Shown: one piece after another, positions 1-8,893 of the stretch | How the letters are laid out: each line of letters starts with the position of its first letter | Position numbering within the stretch: position 1 is the first letter of the stretch | Source of the DNA: JAFGBI01 sp964480725 | GTDB taxonomy: Bacteria; Myxococcota_A; Polyangia; Polyangiales; Polyangiaceae | Assembly: GCA_964480725.1 (NCBI GenBank) | Contig: CAYZQO010000029.1 | Location: 1-64,000 of the forward strand | Direction of reading: 5' to 3' | DNA: 64,000 nucleotides | Position numbers and translations under genes: made by a program | The notes under the pieces: generated by a model | Told to the model about the DNA's origin: nothing | The model's input: only the letters and a program-made list of their open reading frames with translations | Database searches by the model: none

Positions 1-1113
1 GGCCACGTAGTTCTCGATGGAGGCGCGCCAGCGCTCGATGCCCATCGGTGACCACGACCCGCGATGCTCGCTCCGCCGGCGTTCCCCGTCGCGGCGACGC
101 TCCCGGACGAGCTGGTCGGCCCCAACGACGGCCGTCGCGTCCTCGCGGCTCAGGTTGAGGTTCACGCCGCTCGCGGTGGTCCCCTGTCGCCCGTAACCGA
201 GCCACTCCTCGCGACCCGCGCGCGGAGGCAGCCGCCGCGGCAGAATGGGTGCGGCGGACGAGGCGGACCAGGTGCCCTTCTCGCTCCCGACGAGCTCGGT
301 GCTCGACTCGACCGCGTCCGCGGCGGGCCTCGGCGCCACCCCCGGCACCGAGGCCGCCGGAGGCCGCGCGGCCCGCGCCAGCGCCGCCGGGGGTGGGGGC
401 GGCGGCGGCGGTAGGCCCGTGGCGGCAGGCTCACCGGCGGGCTTGGGCTCGGGATCCGGCGGGACGGCCTCCCCGGGTGTGTCCTCGGACTGCGCGACGC
501 GTGTCTCGTCGGCGTCACCCGGATCCAGCGACGGCCCTTCGTGGGCCCCGCCGGGGCTCGGCAGGGGGTCATTCCGGTCGAGGGCGGTGATGGAAGCCTG
601 CGTCTCCTCGTCGACGTGGTTCGCCTGGTCGCCGATGAACCTCGCGTCCGGGTTGTCCTCTTGATCGGGATCGTCGACGTGCTGCACCACCGCGACGCGC
701 CGATCATTCGGCGCGACGACGAGCTCCGGGGGCTTGGGCGGCTCGGGCGTGGGCTCCGCCGCCGCGAGGTCCTCCGGAGGTTGGTCGGGGAGCGTGGGCG
801 GCTCCGGCTCGGGCACGAGGGGCGGCTGCTCCGGCGGCGGCTCTTCCGGCGGCGGCTCCTCCGGCGGCGGCTGCTCTGGGGGATCGTCGGTCGCGGGCTC
901 CTCCGTGGAGCCGGGCGGGACGTCGAGGAGCGCGACCTCGAACTCCTGGGCGCCGAACTGGGCCTCGCGAACGACCGCGCCGACGAACCGCTGCAGATCC
1001 CGGCGCGCCTCGACGTGGGAAACCACCCGCTCCGAGCCCCCGACCCCAACGATGTGAAGCAGGATGGCCGTCGCGATCCAGAGGAAGATCGGTATCGTCG
1101 GCTCGCGCAGCAT
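1..1113 (-). CDS. TonB-like energy transducer, 5' part (partial)
   Basis: Open reading frame with no stop before the left edge; 371 codons are visible and the C-terminus lies outside the window. It starts MLREPTIPIFLW with an N-terminal membrane anchor (about residues 7-24). A periplasmic Pro/Glu-rich linker follows (about 75-130) with PPPEE repeats, as in TonB proteins that span the periplasm. After a variable acidic region, the visible end carries a conserved-looking stretch near residues 345-371 (HRGSWSP, then GIERWRASIENYV). I recognise this from myxobacterial TonB-family proteins just ahead of the TonB C-terminal domain. That domain, which would contact outer-membrane receptors, is not in the window, so the family call rests on architecture and this stretch. 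The ATG at 1113 is the first plausible start. No exbB or exbD is visible nearby. Confidence 0.75.
   Translation of the reverse strand, partial: MLREPTIPIFLWIATAILLHIVGVGGSERVVSHVEARRDLQRFVGAVVREAQFGAQEFEVALLDVPPGSTEEPATDDPPEQPPPEEPPPEEPPPEQPPLVPEPEPPTLPDQPPEDLAAAEPTPEPPKPPELVVAPNDRRVAVVQHVDDPDQEDNPDARFIGDQANHVDEETQASITALDRNDPLPSPGGAHEGPSLDPGDADETRVAQSEDTPGEAVPPDPEPKPAGEPAATGLPPPPPPPPAALARAARPPAASVPGVAPRPAADAVESSTELVGSEKGTWSASSAAPILPRRLPPRAGREEWLGYGRQGTTASGVNLNLSREDATAVVGADQLVRERRRDGERRRSEHRGSWSPMGIERWRASIENYVA
821..877. repeat. 15-bp tandem repeat coding for PPPEE/PPPEQ
   Basis: About 3.8 copies of a 15-bp unit (ggcggcggctcytcc on the plus strand) lie inside the TonB-like gene. Read on the minus strand they encode successive Pro-Pro-Pro-Glu-Glu/Gln units of the periplasmic linker. 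Unit length is a multiple of three, so copy-number change would alter linker length without a frameshift. Confidence 0.85.
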
Positions 1114-1272
1114 CGGTGCGCCGAGGGACCCAGCGGTTCGGTCGCCCCGGGGCCGGGAAAGCTAACACCCGACCGCCGGGCCAGCAATCCGCGCCACCCC
1201 GGCCGGCCCGCGGCGGCGCCACCCGGACGACGCGAGCAGCAGCGGACGGCGAGGCGCAGGCGCGGGGAGCCC

Positions 1273-2103
1273 TTACCCCTTCGCGATCGAGCTCCATTGC
1301 TCGGCAATCTCGGCGGCCGTCCACAGGCCGCCCGCTGCCTCCGTGAACCGCCCGGCGGACTCCTGGACCCGGTAGGTGCTGACGCGGCCACCCGCGATGG
1401 CGACGACCTGCCCCGTCCGATCGCCGCAGAGGTCGCTGCCCAGGAACAGGTATGCGGGTGCGACGTGCTCCGGTGTCAAGGCGTCGAGCTCGGGGAGCGC
1501 CTCGGTGAGCCGCGTCCGGGCGAGCGGGACCACGAGGTTCGCCGTCACCCCGTGGCGCTGGAGCTCGATGGCGGCCGTTCGCGTCAGCGCGTGGATCGCG
1601 GCGTCGGCCGCCGCGTGGCAACCGTGACCGCCGGCGCCGATCATGCCCGCGAGGCTCCCGGTGTTCACGATCCGCCCCCGCACCGCCCGCAGCGCCGGGA
1701 GCGCCGCGCGCATCGTGCGCAGGGTGCCGGCCGCCTGCGCGCCCAGGACCGCCTCCCAATCGAGGTCGGTGACCTCCTCGAGCCGGGCGTCCCCAGCGAC
1801 GCCCGCGGCGTTCACCAGCACGTCGAGCTGCCCGAAGGTCCCGACCGCAGCGGCGACGATGGCGGCCGCGCCGGCCGTCGTGGCCACCGACTCGGTCACG
1901 GCGATCGCGCGCCCCCCCTCGGCGACGATCTGCTGGGCGACCCCGCCCGCCACCGCGGGATCACCGCTGAGGCCGTCGCGGTCTCCCCCGAGGTCCACGG
2001 CCACCACCGCGGCCCCCTCCGCAGCGAACAGGCGCGCCACCGCGCGACCGATGCCGCCGCCGGCACCGGTGACGAGCGCGACCTTACCTGCCAGGTGTCC
2101 CAC
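1273..2103 (-). CDS. short-chain dehydrogenase/reductase (SDR)
   Basis: 276-residue Rossmann oxidoreductase of the classical SDR family. The N-terminal nucleotide-binding motif is visible (KVALVTGAGGGIG, residues 6-18), followed by the acidic end of strand 2 (VAVDLGG) and the NAAG motif (VLVNAAGVAG). The conserved Ser is in IVNTGSLAGM. The catalytic YxxxK is unusual: at the usual place the sequence reads HGCHAAADAAIHAL instead of YxASK. The active-site Tyr and Lys therefore seem to be replaced, and catalysis by the normal mechanism is doubtful. The GTG at 2103 is chosen because the Rossmann fold begins immediately after it; the open frame extends further upstream without family similarity. 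It lies 86 bp downstream of the kinase-like gene on the same strand. Substrate unknown. Confidence 0.85.
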   Translation of the reverse strand: MGHLAGKVALVTGAGGGIGRAVARLFAAEGAAVVAVDLGGDRDGLSGDPAVAGGVAQQIVAEGGRAIAVTESVATTAGAAAIVAAAVGTFGQLDVLVNAAGVAGDARLEEVTDLDWEAVLGAQAAGTLRTMRAALPALRAVRGRIVNTGSLAGMIGAGGHGCHAAADAAIHALTRTAAIELQRHGVTANLVVPLARTRLTEALPELDALTPEHVAPAYLFLGSDLCGDRTGQVVAIAGGRVSTYRVQESAGRFTEAAGGLWTAAEIAEQWSSIAKG

Positions 2104-2189
2104 GACGTCCGCTCCAGGCGGGCACCGCGCTCGCCCGCCCTCGGGGGCGTAGCACCGCCCCGCCGCCAGGGGAAACCCCGGCCGCGCCG

Positions 2190-3920
2190 TCAAAGCGGGT
2201 AGATGAGCTCGAGGTTGGAGATCCGGGCCTCGATCTCGCCCTCGTCGTCGACGATGAAGCCCTGGCCCGGCGCGATGGAGAGGAGCAGGTCGTTCTCCGC
2301 CAGCAGCGTGCCGTCGAACCCCGCCTCGTGGACGCGAGCTCGAACCCGCTCGAGGACGTGATCGGCGAGCTCGCGCGGCAGCAGCCCGGCGAGCCGCGCC
2401 GCCCGGAGGTCGATCGGGCGCAGGACCAGACCCTCGCCACCCGCGGCCCAATTGTCGCTGCCGTTGAAGTAGCCGCGGAGCGTGAGGTAGTTGCGCTCCG
2501 GCTGCAGGATGGGCGCCCCGTCGATGCCCCGCAGCTCGGCGTGGGTCGCGAAGCGGCTCGGGTCGGCCGAGGCCTCCACCTTCGCGGTACCCGTCCGGTA
2601 GATGGCCCGCACGAACACAGTGGGGACACCCGCGTCCGAGAGTCGCTTGGCGACCGCAAAGGCCTCGAAGGGGCTGTTGAAGCCGCGCTCACGCGCGATG
2701 GCGTCCCGCTCGTCCCCGAAGACCGGGGCCGGGATCTCGCCGACCCGCGACGTCTTGCGCACGAGGTGAATGTTGTCCTTCGTCCGCACGTAGTAGACCT
2801 CGTTCGAGGTCGACAGCAGGACGTTCTGGCCAGTCCGCCAGCGTTCGGGGAGGAAGTAGTCGAAGAGACGCCCGTTGCGACCGACCACCCACAGCATGCC
2901 GCCGGTGCTCTCCACGTGCCCGCACACGTAGGGCACCCCGAGGATCTCCGTGCTCCTGAGGTGCTCGGGGAGCTGGGTCGGGACGTACCGCGCCCGCTGA
3001 TCGTCGAGGTAGGTGTGGCGTCGCTCGGCATTGACCTCGGCCTCCCACGCGGCCGTTCGGAGGAGCAGCTCGTAGTCGACGACCGAGTATCGCCCTTGCC
3101 GGACCAGGCGACGGACGCGCGCGACCTGGCGCGGTCGGGCACGCGGCCCCCCGTCCCGTCCGATAGCGTCAATCTCGGCGACGTCGCGCTCGCGGATGAT
3201 CACGTGCGCCGGCTTCATGTCGGCGACGCCGAAGCCCTTGCGGTCGAGGTCGGCGATCGCCGCCTTCGTCAACGCGTCGAGGCGACGCCGCAGCGCCTCG
3301 CCCTCGAGGCGCGCGCGCTCGCTCAGCACTTGGACGATGTCCTCCCCCTCGATCCAGCGGTAGATGAGCTTGTACTGGCGCAGGATGTCGATGTCTACGC
3401 CGGGGTGGCGCGCCTTGATCCGGTTGAACTTGTCGACGGAGCGACCGCTCTGCCAGAGCTGCATCACCTGCGGCGGCACGTAGATGGCGAGCGGCTCCTG
3501 CGTGTGGATCTGCAGTGAGGCAGGGCCGTGCCTGCCTTGCCGGAGCTCCAGCACCAGCGCGAACTCTTCCCAAGGACTGTTGAACTCCGTGTTGATGAAC
3601 TCGAGCAGCGTCTTGGTGTCCAGGGGCACGTCCTCGCCGACGCGGCAGTTCTTCACCACCAGGTTGAGGCTCCGTCCCTCGATCTCCTTGGTCTTGACCC
3701 GATAGACCGCGCTGGTGCCCTGCAGCCGCTCGCGGTGGGCCAGAAACCAGGACCGCTCGTGCCAGTTCTCGAGCTCCAGCAGATCGGCGAAGGGGAGCCC
3801 GAACTCCGTGTGATACATGTCGCCCCCGTCGCTGGTGTGGCGGTGGACGTAGGTCATGCCCAACACGCTCACGATGGACTGCGGGCCGACGGGGGTGGGA
3901 CGGACGCTGGGGTTCACCAT
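2190..3920 (-). CDS. kinase-like protein with internally duplicated N-lobe, unknown role
   Basis: 576-residue protein I cannot assign to a named family. It shows landmarks of a protein-kinase-like fold: a candidate ATP-contacting Lys in NLVVKNCRVGE (Lys90), a helix with Glu (about 105-120), a catalytic-loop-like DMKPAHVII (Asp234, Lys236, with His239 where kinases have Asn), and a metal-binding-like VVDYELL (Asp282). The second half repeats the first: NLVVKNCRVGE and FNSPWEEFAL (residues 86-122) resemble HLVRKTSRVGE and FNSPFEAFAV (385-423), but no second catalytic loop is obvious. The ATG at 3920 has GAGG five bases upstream; an in-frame ATG at 3944 lacks one. No signal peptide or membrane segment, so probably cytoplasmic. 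Kinase-like is inference; an atypical or inactive kinase are both possible. Confidence 0.7.
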   Translation of the reverse strand: MVNPSVRPTPVGPQSIVSVLGMTYVHRHTSDGGDMYHTEFGLPFADLLELENWHERSWFLAHRERLQGTSAVYRVKTKEIEGRSLNLVVKNCRVGEDVPLDTKTLLEFINTEFNSPWEEFALVLELRQGRHGPASLQIHTQEPLAIYVPPQVMQLWQSGRSVDKFNRIKARHPGVDIDILRQYKLIYRWIEGEDIVQVLSERARLEGEALRRRLDALTKAAIADLDRKGFGVADMKPAHVIIRERDVAEIDAIGRDGGPRARPRQVARVRRLVRQGRYSVVDYELLLRTAAWEAEVNAERRHTYLDDQRARYVPTQLPEHLRSTEILGVPYVCGHVESTGGMLWVVGRNGRLFDYFLPERWRTGQNVLLSTSNEVYYVRTKDNIHLVRKTSRVGEIPAPVFGDERDAIARERGFNSPFEAFAVAKRLSDAGVPTVFVRAIYRTGTAKVEASADPSRFATHAELRGIDGAPILQPERNYLTLRGYFNGSDNWAAGGEGLVLRPIDLRAARLAGLLPRELADHVLERVRARVHEAGFDGTLLAENDLLLSIAPGQGFIVDDEGEIEARISNLELIYPL

Positions 3921-3952
3921 CGTTGCCTCGGACGCGCGGAGCATAGCCGCAG

Positions 3953-4387
3953 TCACCGCGCGAGCCAGGGCGGCGCCCCCGGCGCGGCGCCGACGACGAG
4001 CAGGCCGGTCCGCGGCGGTGACGAGCGCGACCGCGGCCCGCGCACCAGCAGATCGACGGCGAGCGCGAGGCCGACCCCCACGGCGCCGCCGGCGATGTCC
4101 CAGGCGAGATCCGCGGCCGAGGGGTCCCCGTGACCGAGCGCGTCCCACCCCTCCTTCGCCAGGCCGGCGCCCAGGGCGGCCGCACCGCCGACGGCCGCGC
4201 GCTGCCAGCAGGCGTCCAGGAGCGGGACCGCCAGCGCGTAGCCGCCACCCCCAACGGCAACCCCCACCCCGAAGTGGAGCGCTTTGTCCCTCCCCCACCA
4301 GGCTTCCTCGGCGTGCGCCGTGCGCGCCACCGCGAGCCCGCCGAGCGCGAGGCAGAGGGCGACACCATGACGACGGGCGCGAGGCAC
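3953..4387 (-). CDS. exported YfiM/DUF2279-like protein
   Basis: About 144 residues with an N-terminal signal peptide (ALCLALGGLAVARTAHA, cleavage near AHA-EE). The mature part has the pattern WGRDKALHFGVG, then KEGWDALG, then SAADLAWDIAGGAVG. This matches the layout of YfiM/DUF2279-type proteins: a DKxxHF motif, a KExxD motif and a final DLxxNxxG-type helix. Three to four hydrophobic stretches suggest a membrane or periplasmic location. The start is uncertain: GTG at 4387 is preceded by an in-frame TTG, and no good ribosome-binding site is seen. It sits 32 bp upstream of the kinase-like gene on the same strand. Function unknown. Confidence 0.65.
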   Translation of the reverse strand: MPRARRHGVALCLALGGLAVARTAHAEEAWWGRDKALHFGVGVAVGGGGYALAVPLLDACWQRAAVGGAAALGAGLAKEGWDALGHGDPSAADLAWDIAGGAVGVGLALAVDLLVRGPRSRSSPPRTGLLVVGAAPGAPPWLAR

Positions 4388-4528
4388 CAACGGCAGGCTA
4401 GCGTGCCAGCGCGCCCCAGGGAACCACGCGCGGCCCGAACGCCACCGTACTTGAACGAGACGCCCAGCGTGCCCGCGACGGTCCGCCGCCGCCGCGACCC
4501 CGGAGGGACGCGGCGGCGGCGTCGCCCG

Positions 4529-4678
4529 CTACATCAGGAACACGGCGTACACGATCACGCCGGCCAGCGGGATCAAGATCCAGAGCAGCGGCCGGATGAG
4601 GGCCGACGCCGGCTCCACCACTGGCTCCAGATCGGACTGCACCGACCCATTCGTCGGCGTCTGATTCGTCTGCGACAT
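4529..4678 (-). CDS. small single-span membrane protein (49 aa)
   Basis: MSQTNQTPTNG, then an acidic stretch, then one membrane-spanning segment (LIRPLLWILIPLAGVIVYAV) ending at the C-terminus. The start at 4678 is preceded by GGGAAG about 7 bases upstream. An in-frame ATG at 4693 would add five residues but has no ribosome-binding site. Codon use is natural in this frame and the hydrophilic N-terminus is Ser/Thr/Asn/Gln-rich, unlike the Arg/Pro/Ala-rich shadows of this genome. Function unknown. Confidence 0.5.
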   Translation of the reverse strand: MSQTNQTPTNGSVQSDLEPVVEPASALIRPLLWILIPLAGVIVYAVFLM

Positions 4679-4897
4679 GACATCGCTTCCCATCGGCGGA
4701 GGGAGGATCGCGGGGGACGCGCGGCGCCCTCGCCGGCACGGCGAGCGTGGGCCACGCCCCCTGGGAACGGTGCGGCTCCGCCTCCCAGCACCGGACCACG
4801 TCGAGAACGCTCTGCGTGCGTGAAGCACGCCGTCGAGGTGTACATCGGGGGGACGCCACCGGTCCGAACGACCACCGGCTGCGCCCATCGCGGCCAC

Positions 4898-5329
4898 TCA
4901 GACCGGTGGCGCGCGCGCGCGGTGCCCGGCGCGACGCCACACCGTCAGCGACCACGGCGCCCAAAGGGGCGCCGGCGCCTCGCAGCCCTCCGCCGCGACT
5001 CCGTGGAGGGTGACGGTGGCGACCAGGACGGCACGGAGCTCCGCGTCGGGCGTCGAGAGCTCGGGCTGCCGCTCCTTCACGGCGACGACGCCCGCCGGCG
5101 CCGGCGGCTTCGCCACCGGACGGTCCGGTGGCTCCGGTCGCCTCAGCTCCTCGCCCGTCTCGATCGCATCGACGCAGCGGGTCGCGCCGGGCGGAGGACA
5201 CCACCACCCCGGAACCACCAGCGCGGTGACGGCCGCGAGCAGTACCGAGAGCCAGGCGCGCACGGTCGACGATGGTGGGCCCTCCGCGCCCCCCTGGCAA
5301 GGGAGCCCCCGCGCGCTCCCGCGCTCCAT
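4898..5329 (-). CDS. hypothetical exported protein
   Basis: Up to 143 residues. A hydrophobic segment (VRAWLSVLLAAVTALVVPG) looks like a signal peptide or anchor. After it come two Cys residues (PGWWCPPP, TRCVD), a Pro-rich stretch and a short mixed region. A GTG at 5263 begins exactly at this segment and may be the true start (121 aa). No family recognised. The C-terminus is Arg/Ala/Pro-rich and less convincing. Confidence 0.4.
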   Translation of the reverse strand: MERGSARGLPCQGGAEGPPSSTVRAWLSVLLAAVTALVVPGWWCPPPGATRCVDAIETGEELRRPEPPDRPVAKPPAPAGVVAVKERQPELSTPDAELRAVLVATVTLHGVAAEGCEAPAPLWAPWSLTVWRRAGHRARAPPV

Positions 5330-5353
5330 CGCCCCACCGACCGGCCGCGCGGG

Positions 5354-5382
5354 GTGACGCCACCGACCGCGTTCGCTAGGCT
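5354..5382 (+). promoter_or_regulatory. predicted sigma-70-type promoter of metG
   Basis: GTGACG (5354-5359), 17-base spacer, TAGGCT (5377-5382). Transcription would begin about 3-5 bases before the metG ATG at 5392, leaving almost no leader and no room for a ribosome-binding site. Prediction from sequence only. Confidence 0.4.
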
Positions 5383-5391
5383 CGCGCCCCC

Positions 5392-7467
5392 ATGTCCCGC
5401 CGCATCTTGGTCACCAGCGCCCTGCCGTACGCCAACGGGCACATCCACCTCGGTCACTTGGTCGAGTACCTGCAGACCGACATCTGGGCCCGTTTCCAGC
5501 GCCTGGCGGGCCACCGCTGCGTCTTCGTCTGCGCGGACGACACGCACGGGACCGCCATCATGATCCGCGCGGCCGAGGAGGGGCGCCCCGAGGAGGCCCT
5601 GATCGCCGAGATGAGCGCGGCGCACCAGCGCGATTTCGCGGACTTCCAGGTCGAGTTCGACCACTTCGGGAGCACCCACTCGGAGTCGAACCGGCGGGTC
5701 GTCCACGAGGTCTGGGCGGCGCACCGCCGCGCGGGGCATGTCTTCGAGCAGAGCGTGGCGCAGCTCTTCGACCCCGTGCGCGGCGTGTTCCTCGCCGACC
5801 GCTTCGTGCGCGGGAGCTGCCCGCACTGCCATGCCCCAGACCAGGCCGGCGACAACTGCTCGAGCTGCGGCCGCACCTACGCGCCGACCGAGCTCGAGGG
5901 GCCGGTGAGCACGCTGAGCGGCGCCACCCCCGAGATCCGGAGCGCGCAACACCTGTTCGTGGACTTGGAGCAGATGCGGCCGTTCCTGGTCGACTGGATC
6001 GGCGGCGGCGAGCGGCTCCAGCCCGAGATCACCAACTACCTCCGCGGCCATTTTCTCGAGAAACCGGCGCGGGAGGGGGCGGGCTTGGAGCCGCTCCGGC
6101 CCTGGGACGTGTCGCGCCCGGCGCCCTATTTCGGCTTCGAGATCCCCGACTCCCCCGGCAACTACTTCTACGTCTGGTTCGACGCGCCCCTGGGGTACGT
6201 CGCCGCGACGGCGGACTGGTGCGCGAAGACCGGCGAGCACTTCGACGATTGGTGGCGAAGCGACGAGGTCGAGATCCACCATTTCATCGGCAAGGACATC
6301 ACCTACTTTCACACCCTGTTCTGGCCCGCGATGCTGAAGACCGCCGGCCTCACCCTCCCGCGCCGGGTGCAGATCCACGGGTTCCTCACCGTCAACGGCG
6401 AGAAGATGAGCAAGCGCACCGGCACCTTCGTGCTGGCCCGCACCTACCTCGAGCACCTCGATCCGGCCTTCCTCCGCTACTACTACGCGAGCAAGCTCGG
6501 GCCGCGCGTCGAGGATCTCGACCTGAACCTGGACGAGCTGGTCGACCGGGTCAACTCCCACCTGATCGGCAAGGTGGTGAACCTCGCCAGCCGCAGCGCG
6601 CGCTTCCTCGAGGGGCAGTCGCTCGCCGCCGCTTACCCGGACGACGAAGGGCTCTTCGCGGCCGCCGCCGCCCGGGGGGCCGAGATCGCGCGCGCATACG
6701 ACGAGTGCGACTTCGCCCGCGCCATGCGCGAGGTGATGGCGCTCGCCGACCGCGCGAACGAGTACGTCGACCGCAAGCAGCCGTGGCAACTCAAGAAGCA
6801 GCCGGGGAGTGCAGCCGAACTGGTGAACGTCTGCACGGTGGCGCTGAACCTCTTCCGGCAGCTCGCCATCTACCTCGCCCCGGTGCTCCCGAAGCTCGCC
6901 GCCGACACGGCCGCGCTGCTCGGGGAGCCGATCACCGCGCTCGCTCAGGCCGAGAGGCCCCTGCTCGGCGCCCCCATCGGCCGGTTCCAGCACCTGCTCG
7001 GGCGCGTCGACCCCAAGGCGGTCGCCGCCATGATCGCCGAGAGCACGGTCGCGGCCGAGGCGGCGGGGTCCGCCCCCGTGGGGTCAGCGGCGACGGCCGC
7101 GGACGACGGCGCCCCGCTCGCCGCCGAGCCGCTCGCCCCGGAGTGCACTCTGGACGACTTCACCAAGGTCGATCTCCGCGTGGCGCGCGTGGTGGCGGCC
7201 GAGGACGTGAAGGAGGCGCAGAAGCTACTCCAGCTCACGGTAAGCCTCGGCGGCGACGAGCGCCGCACCCTCTTCGCCGGCATCAAGGCCGCGTACCGCC
7301 CCGAGGAGCTCGTCGGACGCCTGGTCGTGATCGTGGCCAACCTCGCCCCGCGCAAGATGAAGTTCGGCACCAGCGAGGGGATGATCTGCGCCGCGGGCCC
7401 CGGCGGCGCGGAGGTGTTCGTGCTCGCCCCCGACGCCGGCGCGAAGCCCGGCCAGCGCATCCACTGA
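5392..7467 (+). CDS. metG: methionyl-tRNA synthetase
   Basis: 691 residues; charges tRNA-Met with methionine in the cytoplasm. The class I signatures are clear: the HIGH-type motif is HIHLGH at residues 17-22 and the KMSKS motif is KMSKR near 338. The four-Cys zinc knuckle SCPHCH...NCSSCGR (about 141-160) marks the MetG1-type enzyme. The C-terminal extension (about 585-691, from FTKVDLRVARV to the end) is the Trbp111/EMAP-II-like tRNA-binding domain found in dimeric bacterial MetRS. It is linked by an Ala/Pro-rich stretch. The ATG at 5392 starts directly with the first beta-strand (RRILVTSALPYANG), so it is well supported. It is probably transcribed alone. Confidence 0.97.
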   Translation: MSRRILVTSALPYANGHIHLGHLVEYLQTDIWARFQRLAGHRCVFVCADDTHGTAIMIRAAEEGRPEEALIAEMSAAHQRDFADFQVEFDHFGSTHSESNRRVVHEVWAAHRRAGHVFEQSVAQLFDPVRGVFLADRFVRGSCPHCHAPDQAGDNCSSCGRTYAPTELEGPVSTLSGATPEIRSAQHLFVDLEQMRPFLVDWIGGGERLQPEITNYLRGHFLEKPAREGAGLEPLRPWDVSRPAPYFGFEIPDSPGNYFYVWFDAPLGYVAATADWCAKTGEHFDDWWRSDEVEIHHFIGKDITYFHTLFWPAMLKTAGLTLPRRVQIHGFLTVNGEKMSKRTGTFVLARTYLEHLDPAFLRYYYASKLGPRVEDLDLNLDELVDRVNSHLIGKVVNLASRSARFLEGQSLAAAYPDDEGLFAAAAARGAEIARAYDECDFARAMREVMALADRANEYVDRKQPWQLKKQPGSAAELVNVCTVALNLFRQLAIYLAPVLPKLAADTAALLGEPITALAQAERPLLGAPIGRFQHLLGRVDPKAVAAMIAESTVAAEAAGSAPVGSAATAADDGAPLAAEPLAPECTLDDFTKVDLRVARVVAAEDVKEAQKLLQLTVSLGGDERRTLFAGIKAAYRPEELVGRLVVIVANLAPRKMKFGTSEGMICAAGPGGAEVFVLAPDAGAKPGQRIH

Positions 7468-7717
7468 CCGCGCCGCGGCGGGAGGACGGAGGCTCCCCCG
7501 ATCGCCTCGCCTGACAGTGGGGATAGCGGCACCACGTCGGGCACCGAGCCGCCGTGGATCCGACTCGTCGGCCATCCGGCCGGCCTCTGGCGTTGTAACT
7601 GACTGAACGGTTTGCCCTCGGCCACGACTGAGACTACCTACTGCGCCTGCGAAGCGCGGCCCGCGCGGCCTCCCGGAGAGGCTGGTCAGCGAGCGGGCAC
7701 CGCGAGAGAGGTACCCC

Positions 7718-8893
7718 ATGATTCGCTCCTTCCTGGCCGAAGGGCACGGAACCAGAGTCCGGCTCGGGCTCTCCCTGCTGGGTCTGACGCTGCTCGCCAG
7801 CGCCGGCTGCCAGAGCCAGGGCGCCTCGGCCGAGCAGGCCAACAGCGTCGCCGCGGCGCCCGTCCGGGTGTCGACCTTCCGCGTCCCGCAGCGGGCCTTT
7901 GCGCGCCAGGTCGAGTTTCCGGCGACGCTCCTCGCCGCCCAGGACGTCACCATCGTCTCCAAAGTCCCCGGCGAGATCCAGAAGGTCAACGTCGCCGAGG
8001 GCGATGCGGTCAAGGAGGGTCAGGTCCTGGTCCAACTGGACCGGCGCGACTTCGCGCTGGCGCTGCGTCAGGCCCGGGCCCAGCTCGCCGCGGCGCAGGC
8101 CGGTGTCGAGACGGCCAAGGCGGGGCTCGACGCCGTGGACGTCTCCCGCGCGCGGGTCGCTGCCCTGGTCGAGAAGGACGCCGTCTCGCCGAGCAGCTTC
8201 GACGACGTCGATGGGCAGCGCAAGGTCACCGCCGCCCAGCTCAAGGGCGCGGAGGCGCAGTTCCAGCTCGGCCAGGTGGCGGTGGACGCCGCCGCCACCA
8301 ACCTCGGCTACACCACGCTCCGCGCCCCCTTCGCCGGGATGATCGGCAAGCGGATGGTCGACACGGGGGCCCGGGTGATGCCGCAGGCGCCGCTCTTGAC
8401 CGTCCTCGACCTCAGCAGCGTCAAGGTCGATGGCGGGGTCCCCGAGGGTGATCTCCCCCTCGTCAAGGTGGGCGGCCCGGCGCGCGTCACCGTCGAGGCC
8501 CTCGGCGCGACCCCCATCGAGGCGGTGGTCGACCGCATCGAGCCCGTCGTCGACCCGCGCACGCGCACGGCGACGGTGCGCGTGGTGTTGCCCAACCCCG
8601 ACCGACGGCTCCAACCGGGGATGAGCGCACGCGTCGTCCTCGACCTCGGCAAGTCCGACGCGCCCGCGGTGCCCGACGACGCCATCATCAAGGGCGAACT
8701 CGGCGCCTCGCGGGGCGAGGTCGTCGTGGTGGAGGACGGCCGCGCGCGTCGACGGCAGGTGGTCCTGGGCCAGCGTGGGGGTGACCTGGTGGAGGTCCGC
8801 AAGGGCCTCGCGGCCGGCGACGAGGTCGTGCGGGGCGGACAGGAGAAGCTCGAGGAGGGCCAGGCGGTCGCGGTGGAGGGCGCCCAGCCGTGA
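7718..8893 (+). CDS. RND efflux periplasmic adaptor lipoprotein
   Basis: 391-residue membrane fusion protein that links an inner-membrane RND pump to an outer-membrane channel. A lipoprotein signal ends with the lipobox LASAGC (Cys near residue 31). The adaptor domains follow: barrel-sandwich/biotinyl-like halves (VSKVPGEIQKV with DAVKEGQVLVQLD, and TTLRAPFAGMIGKRM), an alpha-hairpin between them (about 115-195), and a beta-barrel and membrane-proximal domain to about 385. The ATG has GAGAGAGG upstream. The stop overlaps the next start in GTGA, so it is translationally coupled to the pump. Upstream, 7468-7717 (250 bp) holds no gene or local regulator that I can see. No outer-membrane channel gene is nearby. 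Confidence 0.93.
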   Translation: MIRSFLAEGHGTRVRLGLSLLGLTLLASAGCQSQGASAEQANSVAAAPVRVSTFRVPQRAFARQVEFPATLLAAQDVTIVSKVPGEIQKVNVAEGDAVKEGQVLVQLDRRDFALALRQARAQLAAAQAGVETAKAGLDAVDVSRARVAALVEKDAVSPSSFDDVDGQRKVTAAQLKGAEAQFQLGQVAVDAAATNLGYTTLRAPFAGMIGKRMVDTGARVMPQAPLLTVLDLSSVKVDGGVPEGDLPLVKVGGPARVTVEALGATPIEAVVDRIEPVVDPRTRTATVRVVLPNPDRRLQPGMSARVVLDLGKSDAPAVPDDAIIKGELGASRGEVVVVEDGRARRRQVVLGQRGGDLVEVRKGLAAGDEVVRGGQEKLEEGQAVAVEGAQP

